A DNA stretch of 40,160 bases from an uncultured Alphaproteobacteria bacterium (GTDB lineage: Bacteria; Pseudomonadota; Alphaproteobacteria; Methylaequorales; Methylaequoraceae): positions 1 to 40,160 of the forward strand of contig CACFSX010000002.1 in assembly GCA_902569095.1 (NCBI GenBank). The letters run 5' to 3'. This document shows, one piece after another, positions 10,314 through 19,273 of this stretch (positions within the stretch are counted from its first letter, which is position 1; each line of letters begins with the position of its first letter). The notes below the pieces were generated by a model. That model searched no databases. It was not told the DNA's origin and worked only from the letters and a program-made list of their open reading frames with translations. The translations under genes and the position numbers were made by a program.

Positions 10314-13300
10314 TAACTCAGATAATTTTTTACTTGATATATGTTCATTAGAGTTGTTTTTAGCTGCCCAGGCAAATAAATATAAGAAAATTGCGTATTT
10401 CTCAAGCATTGCATACGATTTTAATGACATAAAAAAAAAATTACTTAAAATTAATCCAAGATTTAACGTATTTGAATTTCCAACTTTTGATTGTCATTTT
10501 TTTTCAAACCTTTCACCCACAAATAAAAATAAATCTGATCGAATAAGTTGTCTCTACAATTTAATATTCTCAAGTTCATCGGATACAATAATTATAAGCT
10601 CTCTGGATGCTATCGTCACTAATACAATCAAAATTGAAACAGTTAAGAAATTTCAGTTGATAATTAATAATAGAAACTCAATTAGTTATGATGAAATTCT
10701 TAATTTTTTAGTCGAAGGAGGTTATGAAAGAGTAGACTTTGTACATAATAAAGGAGAATTTGCAATAAGAGGAGAGATAATGGATGTTTTTTCTCCAATT
10801 CATAAAAACCCCCTAAGAATTTTGTTTGACTTTGAAAAAATAGACAAACTAAATTTATTTTCCACACAAGACCAACTTTCAATAAGCACTGTTAATGATT
10901 ATTATTTATCCTTATCCTCTGAGTTTCAATTCAATTCTGAAAATATAGAATGTTTTCGAAGCTCATTTAGGCAACTTAAACTAAAGGATAAAGACGATTA
11001 TTATAAATCACTTTCTCAGAAAATTATTTTACCTGGTTCCGAACAGTTCTTTCCAATATTAAATAATAAGTTTAATTCTTTTTTAGAGTATTTAGATGGT
11101 TATAAAATTCTTTTAGATTCAAATTATGAAAAAGCTTTTGAGCAATCAACCTTGAATGTATTTCATAACAGTTATGAATTAAAAGATTTACATAAAATTG
11201 ATTGTAATTATTTTTACAATTTAAAAGAATTAAACTCTAAAATTAAAAATAGATCCCTCACTCTTTCATTTGATTTTCTAAACCCGAAAACAAGGGAAAT
11301 AAAATGTTTTTCATTAAGAAAAGATTTTAAGAAAAATAAAATATTAAATCAAAAAGAATTAATGCATTTAATAGAAAAAAATGAAATTATAATTTTTTGT
11401 TTTTCTTCAAATATTAATAAAAATAAAATCATTAACTTTTTGAAGTCTAAAAATATAAATTATGAAGACACTTTAAAACAAAACTTTTTTGATTTATCCA
11501 GAATAAATTTTAATTTCTTGATTTACAATTATTCAATTAATAATAGTTTTATATTAAAGTTAGAAAATAATTATTCTCTTTATTTTGTTTCTGATAAAGA
11601 AATTTACGGTAAAACTTCAAAAAAATATATCTCTAAATCAATTAAAGAAGAAAATCTAATAGATGATTATTCAAATCTCAAAATTGGAGATTATATAGTT
11701 CATAATGACCATGGTGTTGGAAAATATAATGGTCTGATATCTAGAAAATTAAATAATGTTGTTCAAGAATTTTTAGAATTAATCTATCAAGGAAATGATA
11801 AATTACTAATTCCAGTTGAAAATCTAGATCAGATTTCAAAATATGGTCAAAGCGAAGTCAAAGTGAGTTTAGATAAGTTAGGTTTACAAAGTTGGCAACA
11901 AAGAAAAGCTATAATTAAAAATCGAATAAAAGATATTGCAAAGAATCTTTTAAAAACCGCTGCAGAGAGAAAACTAGAAAAAGGTGATGTTCTTATTCCT
12001 AAATCTTTTGAATATGAGAAATTTTCTTCAGAGTTTGAATTTACAGAAACGTCAGATCAGTTAAAATCAATACAGCAAATTGAAAATGATTTAAGGTCTG
12101 GTGTTCCTATGGATCGATTGATATGCGGCGATGTAGGTTTTGGAAAAACAGAAATCGCAATGAGGGCTGCATTTATTGCTGTTTCAGCTGGGTTTCAGGT
12201 AGCTTTAATTTGTCCTAAATTGCTTTTAGTAAATCAACATATAAAGAATTTTATCAAAAGATTTAAAAATTTTAATTATATTATAAAAAAAATTTCAAGG
12301 ATAGAATCAGTATCTGAAAAACAAATTCTTAAAAATGAAATTCAGAACGGAACAATAGATATACTCATCGGAACTCATGCTATCTTATCTGGTGAACTTA
12401 TCTTTAAAAAGTTAGGTTTAATAATTATTGATGAGGAGCAGAGTTTTGGTGTTGAACAAAAAGAGGCGCTTAAAAAACTTAAGCCAAATTGTCATATATT
12501 GACCTTAACTGCGACTCCGATTCCAAGAACATTACAATCTTCCATATTTCAACTAAAAAATATTTCAATGATTAAAACTCCTCCCCTTAGTAGACTGAAT
12601 ATAAAAACTTTCCTTATGTTAAAGGAAAAACAACAAGTAAAGAAAATCATTCAAAAAGAAATTGATCGTAATGGACAGATATTTTACGTTGCACCTAGAA
12701 TTTCTGATTTAAATAATATCCAGAAAACTCTGCTTAGTTTGATTCCTGACCAAAAACTTGAAGTAATTCATGGAAGACTATCAAATCAGACTATTGAAGA
12801 ATCTTATAATAGATTTTTCTCAAAAAAATCAAAAATACTTGTTTCAACAGCAATGATTGAATCTGGCCTGGACATTTCTAATGTAAATACAATAATAATT
12901 GAAAAACCACAATTATTTGGACTTTCTCAATTATATCAACTTAGAGGTAGAGTAGGAAGATCAAGCAGACAAGCATATGCATATTTGCTTCTTGATGACT
13001 TAAAAAATATAAGTGAAAATTCAATTCAAAAACTTAAAATTATTTCTAAAATCCAGAAACTTGGTGCTGGTTTTTCTATCGCATCTAGCGATCTAGATTT
13101 AAGAGGAGGGGGAAATATTGTCGGTTCAGAGCAGTCAGGTCACATTAAAGAGGTTGGTATAGAATTATATTATAAGATGTTAAAAGAAACTATCGATGAG
13201 CTTAAAAATATCAAGTCTGTTGATAAAGATTGGTCCCCAGTAATTAAACTTGGATTCTCAATAAGTATTCCCAAAGACTATGTTAAAGACTTAGACATGA

Positions 13301-13674
13301 GATTAAAATTATATAGAAAAATAACAAATATAGTTAATATTGATGAATTAAAAGATATGTTGTCAAATTTGAATGATAGGTTTGGGAAGGTCCCATCTTC
13401 TTTTATAAATCTATTTCATATTATTGAAATAAAAATTAAAGCCAAAAAAATGAACATAAAAAAAATTGATAATACTAATAAAGGTTTTGTTCTAGAATTT
13501 AAAGATGATAATATGATGAACGTAGAAAAACTTATAAAATTAATTAAAAAAAATAATGAAATTTTGAAATTAATGCCGGGATCAAAGCTATTTTTTAAAA
13601 ATACAAAAATTAAAGATGAAGAGAAAATCATGAGTCTGAAAAAACTTTTAGAAATACTTTCCAAACAAATATGA
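10306..13674 (+). CDS. mfd: Transcription-repair coupling factor Mfd
   Basis: Mfd displaces RNA polymerase stalled at lesions and recruits UvrA. The 1122-residue product uses a GTG start that overlaps the sdhE end. Domains in order: an N-terminal UvrB-like region (about 1-330); a CarD-like RNA-polymerase-interaction domain starting near residue 458 (IGDYIVHNDHGVGKYNGL); helicase motif I GDVGFGKTEIA near 608; motif II IIDEEQSFGVEQKE near 709; LTATPIPRTLQ; LRGRVGRSSRQAYAYLL; and a C-terminal TRCF domain (DLDLRGGGNIVGSEQSGH onwards). It shares a window with uvrA, its repair partner. It overlaps the next gene by four bases (ATGA). Confidence 0.97.
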   Translation: MNNNSDNFLLDICSLELFLAAQANKYKKIAYFSSIAYDFNDIKKKLLKINPRFNVFEFPTFDCHFFSNLSPTNKNKSDRISCLYNLIFSSSSDTIIISSLDAIVTNTIKIETVKKFQLIINNRNSISYDEILNFLVEGGYERVDFVHNKGEFAIRGEIMDVFSPIHKNPLRILFDFEKIDKLNLFSTQDQLSISTVNDYYLSLSSEFQFNSENIECFRSSFRQLKLKDKDDYYKSLSQKIILPGSEQFFPILNNKFNSFLEYLDGYKILLDSNYEKAFEQSTLNVFHNSYELKDLHKIDCNYFYNLKELNSKIKNRSLTLSFDFLNPKTREIKCFSLRKDFKKNKILNQKELMHLIEKNEIIIFCFSSNINKNKIINFLKSKNINYEDTLKQNFFDLSRINFNFLIYNYSINNSFILKLENNYSLYFVSDKEIYGKTSKKYISKSIKEENLIDDYSNLKIGDYIVHNDHGVGKYNGLISRKLNNVVQEFLELIYQGNDKLLIPVENLDQISKYGQSEVKVSLDKLGLQSWQQRKAIIKNRIKDIAKNLLKTAAERKLEKGDVLIPKSFEYEKFSSEFEFTETSDQLKSIQQIENDLRSGVPMDRLICGDVGFGKTEIAMRAAFIAVSAGFQVALICPKLLLVNQHIKNFIKRFKNFNYIIKKISRIESVSEKQILKNEIQNGTIDILIGTHAILSGELIFKKLGLIIIDEEQSFGVEQKEALKKLKPNCHILTLTATPIPRTLQSSIFQLKNISMIKTPPLSRLNIKTFLMLKEKQQVKKIIQKEIDRNGQIFYVAPRISDLNNIQKTLLSLIPDQKLEVIHGRLSNQTIEESYNRFFSKKSKILVSTAMIESGLDISNVNTIIIEKPQLFGLSQLYQLRGRVGRSSRQAYAYLLLDDLKNISENSIQKLKIISKIQKLGAGFSIASSDLDLRGGGNIVGSEQSGHIKEVGIELYYKMLKETIDELKNIKSVDKDWSPVIKLGFSISIPKDYVKDLDMRLKLYRKITNIVNIDELKDMLSNLNDRFGKVPSSFINLFHIIEIKIKAKKMNIKKIDNTNKGFVLEFKDDNMMNVEKLIKLIKKNNEILKLMPGSKLFFKNTKIKDEEKIMSLKKLLEILSKQI

Positions 13675-14852
13675 ACACTACTAAAAAAAAGATAAATTTT
13701 AATTTAAATGATTTCTTTCCATTTATTGACGGTCTGGATATTGCGATTAACTTTTCTTTGGTTATTTTTTTATCCTCCTTTTTTTTAGGATCATTTGATA
13801 CCAGAATAGCGGTTGTTGTATTATGCTCAATTATTTCCTTATCATTTATTTCAAGAATTATAGATAATAAAGTTTCAAAGTTATTAGAAAAATTAAAAGT
13901 TGCTAAAATTAATTTTTTTTTAATTCTATTTTTTCTTTATTTAACACCAATTATTATTCATCAAAATTTCACAGCGGTTTTAGCAATTGGAATCTTTATC
14001 ATTTTTAGAATTTTATTCGGCATTTTTATCTCATTAAGCTATAGAAGCGTTTTAATTAATGGTCAGAAAATTGGTACTAATATTTTACAATTAAAATTCT
14101 GGATCCTGATTTTTCTTGGTCTTGCTTGCGGTTCATTGTTTTACAATCTCATAAATGAAATTTATTCGAATGATTTTATTAATAATGGTGGTTGGAAAAT
14201 ACTGTATCTAATTGTTTCAACTATTATGTTAGCGATATTTATTTTTTCAAAACTTTATTTAAAAAAAAATGTAATGTTAATTCTAGATTTCGAAAGTATA
14301 AAGAATATATCTATCGTCAATAATTTAAGTAATAGTTTTATTTTATTAATTTCTATTTTATGTTTTTTGCTTTTTTCATTATCTAATTGGCTGCCAAAAT
14401 TTAGTGATCCGAATAATTTATATTTTTTAAGCTATGGATTTTTATATTTATTTTTAATAAATTTGATTTTAGTTTTTATAACACCGCTTTCTAATATAGT
14501 AGGTAGGAAAAAATCCGTAATTTTTTTCAGTTTATCAATACTTATAACTTCAACAATTTGTTCTTTTATTGACCACACATCAAGTTATAGTATTGATTTT
14601 TTAAAATTCTTTTTATCCGTTGTATCAAGTTTTACAATCTGTTGTTTTATTCTTCAGCAAAAAATCAACAAAACATCTGACAATTCCTGTATCTCAGACT
14701 TAAATTTTATTTTTTTTATTACTGCTTTTTTTATTTCACCATTTGTATTTCTTTCGATTAATTTTTCAATAAATTATTCTGCTATTTACATATTTTTATC
14801 AATAGTTTACTTTATTAATTATATACGATTGGTGTTAAAAAAAAATGGATAA
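13671..14852 (+). CDS. MFS-like multi-pass membrane protein
   Basis: This 393-residue protein is almost entirely hydrophobic, with about 11-12 predicted membrane helices. The loop NIVGRKKSVIFF near the middle of the second half resembles the cytoplasmic GRK/GRR loop of major facilitator transporters, and GGWKILYLIVS resembles an MFS helix 5-6 boundary. I therefore lean to an MFS transporter; the substrate is unknown. The start overlaps the mfd stop as ATGA, and the end overlaps the parvulin start by 8 bases, so it is probably in one operon with mfd. Composition (Ile, Phe, Asn, Ser) is typical of low-GC membrane proteins. Confidence 0.6.
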   Translation: MNTTKKKINFNLNDFFPFIDGLDIAINFSLVIFLSSFFLGSFDTRIAVVVLCSIISLSFISRIIDNKVSKLLEKLKVAKINFFLILFFLYLTPIIIHQNFTAVLAIGIFIIFRILFGIFISLSYRSVLINGQKIGTNILQLKFWILIFLGLACGSLFYNLINEIYSNDFINNGGWKILYLIVSTIMLAIFIFSKLYLKKNVMLILDFESIKNISIVNNLSNSFILLISILCFLLFSLSNWLPKFSDPNNLYFLSYGFLYLFLINLILVFITPLSNIVGRKKSVIFFSLSILITSTICSFIDHTSSYSIDFLKFFLSVVSSFTICCFILQQKINKTSDNSCISDLNFIFFITAFFISPFVFLSINFSINYSAIYIFLSIVYFINYIRLVLKKNG

Positions 14853-15165
14853 AATTTCAGCATCTCACATCTTGATAATGCATAAAGACTCAAAAGATTC
14901 AAGGTCTAGCTTATCCAAAGATGAAGCAACAAAACTAATCAATGAAATACATAATCAACTAATAAAAAAAAAATCCTCTTTTAAGGATCTTGCCAGCAAA
15001 CACTCTGAATGCTCTTCATCTAAATATGGTGGAAGCTTAGGAGAGTTTGGAAAAGGTATGATGGTCAAAGCTTTTGAAGAAAGCGCGTTTGCGCTAAAAG
15101 TTGGTGAGATTTGTGAACCAATTGAAACCGAGTTTGGATTTCATATAATTAAAAGAGACAAATAA
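14845..15165 (+). CDS. Small cytoplasmic parvulin-type prolyl isomerase
   Basis: A 106-residue single-domain PpiC/parvulin rotamase without signal peptide or membrane anchor. Conserved features: the opening ISASHILI with the active-site-region His, FKDLASKHSECSSSKYGGSLGEFGKGMMVKAFEESAFAL, and the end TEFGFHIIKR. All are strong matches to the rotamase fold. Length and lack of extensions resemble Pin1/Par10-like stand-alone parvulins, so it acts in the cytoplasm. It starts inside the end of the preceding membrane-protein gene. It is convergent with a small minus-strand ORF 24 bases away. Confidence 0.9.
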   Translation: MDKISASHILIMHKDSKDSRSSLSKDEATKLINEIHNQLIKKKSSFKDLASKHSECSSSKYGGSLGEFGKGMMVKAFEESAFALKVGEICEPIETEFGFHIIKRDK

Positions 15166-15189
15166 ATTTTTTAATGCTTTTTTGAAAGT

Positions 15190-15435
15190 TTATTCTTTTA
15201 AATCCTCTGACCAAGCTGCCGCTAAAAGCTGTCTTATTCTTAAAATATTTTCATTATCATCAATATTAATATTTACTTGATTCTTTTTCTTATTGACACT
15301 GGCGTTTAACCACAACATTTCAATTGACTCAATTAAATTTTTTTTTTCAATTGAAGATAAATTATTTAAATTTTTAATGGATTCTTTTAAATTATTTACT
15401 TTGTCATCATGCACCATATTCAGTTGCCATTTCAA
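15190..15435 (-). CDS. Small hypothetical protein (81 aa)
   Basis: An 81-residue ORF, charged and probably helical (NNLKESIKNLNNLSSIEKKNLIESIEMLW), ending IRQLLAAAWSEDLKE. No family recognised. The start is uncertain: the first ATG is at 15435, while a second in-frame ATG at 15417 would overlap the upstream 48-codon ORF by only 11 bases. It is convergent with the parvulin gene. Its composition looks protein-like rather than random, but the evidence is modest. Confidence 0.45.
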   Translation of the reverse strand: MKWQLNMVHDDKVNNLKESIKNLNNLSSIEKKNLIESIEMLWLNASVNKKKNQVNINIDDNENILRIRQLLAAAWSEDLKE

Positions 15436-15553
15436 ATAAATATCTTGTTTCTTTTTGATACACTTGTTTATTAATGAAACCCTTTACATAAAGTTCTCTT
15501 ACATTCTCCATTTCATTTTTTATGATTATCAATTTTTCTTCTGTATTTTTCAT
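15407..15553 (-). CDS. Very small hypothetical protein (48 aa), SHOCT-like
   Basis: A 48-codon minus-strand ORF from ATG at 15551-15553 to TGA at 15407-15409. The product is charged and helical; VRELYVKGFINKQVYQKETRYL vaguely recalls the short SHOCT helical motif (leucine, 'G-F/L-I', 'Y', 'K/E'). It overlaps the 81-residue ORF downstream on the same strand, suggesting a two-gene unit read from the 43-base divergent spacer at 15554-15596. Family membership is a guess. Confidence 0.35.
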   Translation of the reverse strand: MKNTEEKLIIIKNEMENVRELYVKGFINKQVYQKETRYLFEMATEYGA

Positions 15554-15596
15554 AATTTGATAATAATATAGAATCAAATTTAGTAAACATTATAAT

Positions 15597-15851
15597 ATGA
15601 AAAATAGACTTTCAAAATCTATTCAAAGATTAAAAAAAGAAAAAAAAATTTCTGATAAAGAGAAATCTGATTCTAAAGGTTTAACTGCGTATAATGTAAA
15701 AATATTTAGAAATTTGTCTGAGAAATATGATTTATCACTTACTATAAATAAGGAAAAATCTTATACACAAAATGATAAAGAACAGAATCTTAGTCTGGGT
15801 GCTCAGATTACTTTAGAAAGAATAAAAAAAGGTGAGAATTTTAAACTATAA
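15597..15851 (+). CDS. Small hypothetical basic protein (84 aa)
   Basis: An 84-residue, Lys/Glu/Ser-rich ORF (SIQRLKKEKKISDKEKSDSKG...), with no signal peptide or membrane helix. The C-terminal part (LGAQITLERIKKGENF) looks helical. No family recognised. It overlaps the DUF192 gene by 20 bases on the same strand, so the two are probably co-translated. A TATAAT abuts the ATG directly, too close to be its -10 unless the true start is further in or translation is leaderless. Confidence 0.45.
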   Translation: MKNRLSKSIQRLKKEKKISDKEKSDSKGLTAYNVKIFRNLSEKYDLSLTINKEKSYTQNDKEQNLSLGAQITLERIKKGENFKL

Positions 15852-16314
15852 AACTATTCTTATAATTATTTTTGTACTTTCTGAATCTAGATCAAACGAT
15901 TTTGCATTAATTCATTCAACTTATTTTTCTAATTTATTGGTGAAGACGGCTGTTGATAATAAATCTCACAAAAATGGCCTTATGCGTATTAAAAAGCTGA
16001 AAAATTATAATGGAATGCTTTTTATTTACAATTCACCTCAAATAGTTAAATTCTGGATGCATGAAACTTTTATTCCATTAGATATAGTGTTTATTGACGA
16101 GGAAAACGTTATAATTTCTGTGAAGGAGGGCATTCCTTTAGACAAAAAATTAATTTCATCCGAAACTGATATAATTGCTGTACTCGAAATACCAAAAGGT
16201 TGTGCAAAAAAATTAAAAATTAAAAAGGGTGAGAAAGTATTCTGGATGGAAAAAAAAGAAATAGATATTAAAAATATTAGATATTTTCATTGTTTAAATT
16301 CAAAAGAAAAATAG
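15832..16314 (+). CDS. DUF192 family exported protein
   Basis: A 160-residue protein. A hydrophobic N-terminus (YKTILIIIFVLSES) suggests export or membrane anchoring. The DUF192 core follows: KNYNGMLFIY, then FWMHETFIPLDIVFID, VKEGIPLDKKLISS and AVLEIPKGCAKKLKIKKGEKV, which are the family's conserved blocks. The family's role is unclear. The start is GTG at 15832, inside the end of the preceding small ORF; it gives the complete signal segment. It precedes the coiled-coil/cyclase genes in the same direction with a 20-base gap. Confidence 0.8.
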   Translation: MRILNYKTILIIIFVLSESRSNDFALIHSTYFSNLLVKTAVDNKSHKNGLMRIKKLKNYNGMLFIYNSPQIVKFWMHETFIPLDIVFIDEENVIISVKEGIPLDKKLISSETDIIAVLEIPKGCAKKLKIKKGEKVFWMEKKEIDIKNIRYFHCLNSKEK

Positions 16315-16334
16315 AATAAAATGGGGAAATTATT

Positions 16335-16958
16335 TTGGGAAAATTTATTGAAAAATATAAATTAGAAAATCCTAGCTTTAGCTTTGAATTAAATGAACTT
16401 ATTCAAAAAATTAAGTCCGAGAATAATCAAGAAACAGAAGACTTGTTTTCTACAATTAACTCACTTAGAGAAAAATTAGACCAATCTATTTTTGAAAAAA
16501 ATAATGCAGTACAAAAAGCTATTTCACTAAAAAATGATGAAATAAATCAGTTAAAATCATCTGTTAAAGAACTTAGAAATCAAATGGAGAAGCTAAGATT
16601 TGAAAAAAGAGAAGCAATTCAAATTCAAATTCAGGCTTCAGCTAATGAAATAAAACAACTTAAGTTATCTTGCTCCGCATTAAGAGAAGAGCTAGAAAAT
16701 TTAAAGTTCGAAAAACAAGAGGCTGTTCAAAATGCGATAAAGAAATCTTCACTTGAAATTAATGAATTAAAAGATGCGACATCTGCTTTAAGAGATGAAC
16801 TAGTTGAATCAAAGTTTTCAAAAAAACAAGCAATTCAAAAAGCGGTTTTAAATTCCAGTGATGAAATTAAACAGCTTAAAAATTCAACGCAGTCACTTAG
16901 ACACGAATTGGAAAAAGTAATAAAAAATTATGAAAAAAAAATCCAAAAAAAACAATAA
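16335..16958 (+). CDS. Coiled-coil protein of 36-residue repeats, upstream of nucleotide cyclase
   Basis: A 207-residue protein with no recognised family. From residue 44 it is built of four exact 36-residue repeats plus a partial fifth. Each follows the pattern LRxELExxxFEKxxAxQxAIxxSxxEIxQLKxSxxx and predicts as one long coiled coil. There is no signal peptide or membrane helix, so it is probably cytoplasmic. The start is TTG at 16335 with a GGGG stretch about eight bases upstream; no in-frame ATG fits. It ends eight bases before the GAF-domain cyclase, so the two are probably co-expressed, and it may be a scaffold or partner for that enzyme (inference). The repeats have no insertions or deletions relative to one another. 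Confidence 0.7.
   Translation: MGKFIEKYKLENPSFSFELNELIQKIKSENNQETEDLFSTINSLREKLDQSIFEKNNAVQKAISLKNDEINQLKSSVKELRNQMEKLRFEKREAIQIQIQASANEIKQLKLSCSALREELENLKFEKQEAVQNAIKKSSLEINELKDATSALRDELVESKFSKKQAIQKAVLNSSDEIKQLKNSTQSLRHELEKVIKNYEKKIQKKQ
16464..16931 (+). repeat. 108-base tandem repeats coding a 36-residue coiled-coil unit
   Basis: Units begin at 16464, 16572, 16680, 16788 and 16896 (last one partial), each opening with a Leu-Arg codon pair. The 108-base register is exact, with no indels, while the codons have diverged, so the repeat is visible mainly at protein level and is held by selection on length. Confidence 0.85.
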
Positions 16959-16966
16959 GTTAAAAT

Positions 16967-19273
16967 ATGAAAAATGGTAATGAAAACATAGTCCAAACCT
17001 TGGAGAAGCTAAGAAGAACTGAACTTTTACTTCAAATTTCACGAAAAATTGCTGGACTAAAATCTTTGGAGGAGATTTTATGGACACTCATAGAATTTGT
17101 TACTAATGAGTTAGATGCAGATAGAGGAACATTATTTTTAAATGATAACGAAACAAATGAACTTTATTCAAGAGTTGCCCAAGGTGATTTGACTCGCGAA
17201 ATAAGAATTTTAAATAATGTTGGAATAGCTGGCGCAATTTTTCAGAACAAATCTGGAGAGGTGATTCATGATGTTTATGCGGACTCTCGTTTTAACAAAG
17301 AAGTTGATCAGGAAACTGGTTATAAGACAAAAAATATGATTTGTTGTCCAGTTAAAACCGTTGATGGACTTACAATAGGTGTTATTCAAGTTTTAAATAA
17401 AAGAAAGGGAAGATTTACAAAAGATAATCTTTTCTTCGCAGAGTCAGTTGCTACCCAAGCCGCTGTATCAATTCAAAATGCGCAAAATACTGAACATTTT
17501 GAAAAAAAAAGAGCTAAGGAAATGGAGTTTATTAGTATTGTATCTGATGTTACAGCTGAAATCGATTTAGGAGCTTTGCTGCAAAGAGTGATGGAGGAGG
17601 CAACACGAATGCTCAATGCTGACAGAGCAACATTATTTTTAAATGATGAAAAAACCAATGAATTATTTTCAAGGGTAGCTATGGGGGAAGGCATTGGTGA
17701 AATAAGACTTCCTAACACTGCTGGAATTGCAGGTTCGGTTTTTACTTCTGGTAAATCAATGAATATTCCTTACGCCTATGCTGATTTAAGATTTAATCCA
17801 TCATTTGATAAGCAGACAGGGTATTTTACTCGTTCAATTTTATGTGTACCTGTTGTAAATAAAGAAGGTAAGGTAATTGGTTGTACACAAGTTTTAAATA
17901 AGAGTGGTGGCAAATTTACAGATGAAGATGAATCTAGGTTAAAGGCATTTACTCAACAAGTTGCAATTGCTCTTGAAAATGCCAAGCTTTTTGAAGATGT
18001 ATCTAAATCTAGAAAGTATAATGAAAGTATGCTTTCTAGTATGTCTAACGGAGTTATAACAATTAACAGTGAAGAAGAAATTGTTACTTGTAACAAATCT
18101 GGATTAAAAATACTCCGAACTAAAGATTCAGACATAATAAAAAAACAATCCAAAGATTTTTTTTCCGGAAACAAAAAATGGATATATGAGAAAATTAAGA
18201 GTGTTGGTGAATCAAAAGAACCAGAAATTATTGTTGACGCTGAAATAGAGGTTTTCGACAATGAAACAGAAAAAGAGGAAAAAATATCAGTAAATTTGAC
18301 GATACTTCCACTGATAAATGAAGATAGTGATGGAAGAACAGATCAATCGGATAATTTTCTTGGCACTTTATTAATGTTTGAAGATATTTCTTCAGAAAAA
18401 AGAATGAAATCAACAATGTCTAGATATATGGACCCTGGAATAGCAGATCAATTATTAGAGGATGGATCTGACATCATGGGTGGGCTTGAAACAACCGCCA
18501 CTTTGTTGTTTTCTGATTTAAGAAGTTTTACTACCATAACAGAGTCGTTGGGTGCTCAGGGTACTGTAAAATTATTGAATGAATATTTTGAAATAATGGT
18601 TGAATGCATATCAGAGCAGGGAGGTATGTTAGACAAATTTATTGGAGATGCAATAATGGCCGCATTTGGTCTTCCTATATCACATGAGGACGATGAAGAT
18701 AGGGGTGTTAAAGCGGGTATCAACATGATCAAAAGATTATGGGAGTGGAACGAGCAAAGAGAAAAAGACGGAAAGCCACCTGTTGATATGGGATTAGGAT
18801 TAAATACGGACAAAATTGTGGCAGGAAATATTGGATCACAAAAAAGAATGGATTACACGATGATTGGTGACGGTGTGAATTTAGCAGCACGTTTAGAAAG
18901 TGCATGCAAACAATATAGTGCAAGAATTTTAATTAGTGACTATACATTCAAAAAACTAAAAGGAACCTATCGCATTAGGTATATAGATGATGTAGTCGTT
19001 AAAGGAAAAAACGAACCTATTGGTGTGCACGAAGTTTTAGATTATCACAATGATAAAACATTTCCGAATTTAATGGATGTGGTCAATCATTTTAATGAAG
19101 GTAGGAAACACTATAAAGGTGGAAGTTTTGAACAAGCTATTTCATCTTTTAATGAATGTCTAAAAGCAAATTCTCAAGATAATTTATCAAAAACATACAT
19201 CGAAAGATGCAATTTATTAATAAAAGAAAAACCAACTGATTGGAATGGTGTTTGGGTGATGAAAAGCAAATGA
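16967..19273 (+). CDS. Soluble GAF-GAF-PAS class III nucleotide cyclase (probably adenylate)
   Basis: This 768-residue enzyme should make a cyclic nucleotide from NTP. Domains: GAF 1 (about 30-175), GAF 2 (about 190-345; both contain ADRxTLFLND and a TGY segment), a PAS-like domain (about 350-465), a class III catalytic domain (about 505-690) and a short TPR-like tail. Metal-binding Asp517 (FSDLRSFT) and Asp561 (KFIGDAIMA) are present. Lys557 and Thr in DYTMIGDGVNLAARLE fit adenylate specificity of subclass IIIb, and the transition-state Asn and Arg lie in VNLAARLE. No membrane helix is seen, so it is cytoplasmic and controlled by small ligands of the GAF domains. The C-terminus DWNGVWVMKSK resembles that of the CHASE2 cyclase in this window. 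Its TGA overlaps the phosphodiesterase ATG. Confidence 0.93.
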   Translation: MKNGNENIVQTLEKLRRTELLLQISRKIAGLKSLEEILWTLIEFVTNELDADRGTLFLNDNETNELYSRVAQGDLTREIRILNNVGIAGAIFQNKSGEVIHDVYADSRFNKEVDQETGYKTKNMICCPVKTVDGLTIGVIQVLNKRKGRFTKDNLFFAESVATQAAVSIQNAQNTEHFEKKRAKEMEFISIVSDVTAEIDLGALLQRVMEEATRMLNADRATLFLNDEKTNELFSRVAMGEGIGEIRLPNTAGIAGSVFTSGKSMNIPYAYADLRFNPSFDKQTGYFTRSILCVPVVNKEGKVIGCTQVLNKSGGKFTDEDESRLKAFTQQVAIALENAKLFEDVSKSRKYNESMLSSMSNGVITINSEEEIVTCNKSGLKILRTKDSDIIKKQSKDFFSGNKKWIYEKIKSVGESKEPEIIVDAEIEVFDNETEKEEKISVNLTILPLINEDSDGRTDQSDNFLGTLLMFEDISSEKRMKSTMSRYMDPGIADQLLEDGSDIMGGLETTATLLFSDLRSFTTITESLGAQGTVKLLNEYFEIMVECISEQGGMLDKFIGDAIMAAFGLPISHEDDEDRGVKAGINMIKRLWEWNEQREKDGKPPVDMGLGLNTDKIVAGNIGSQKRMDYTMIGDGVNLAARLESACKQYSARILISDYTFKKLKGTYRIRYIDDVVVKGKNEPIGVHEVLDYHNDKTFPNLMDVVNHFNEGRKHYKGGSFEQAISSFNECLKANSQDNLSKTYIERCNLLIKEKPTDWNGVWVMKSK

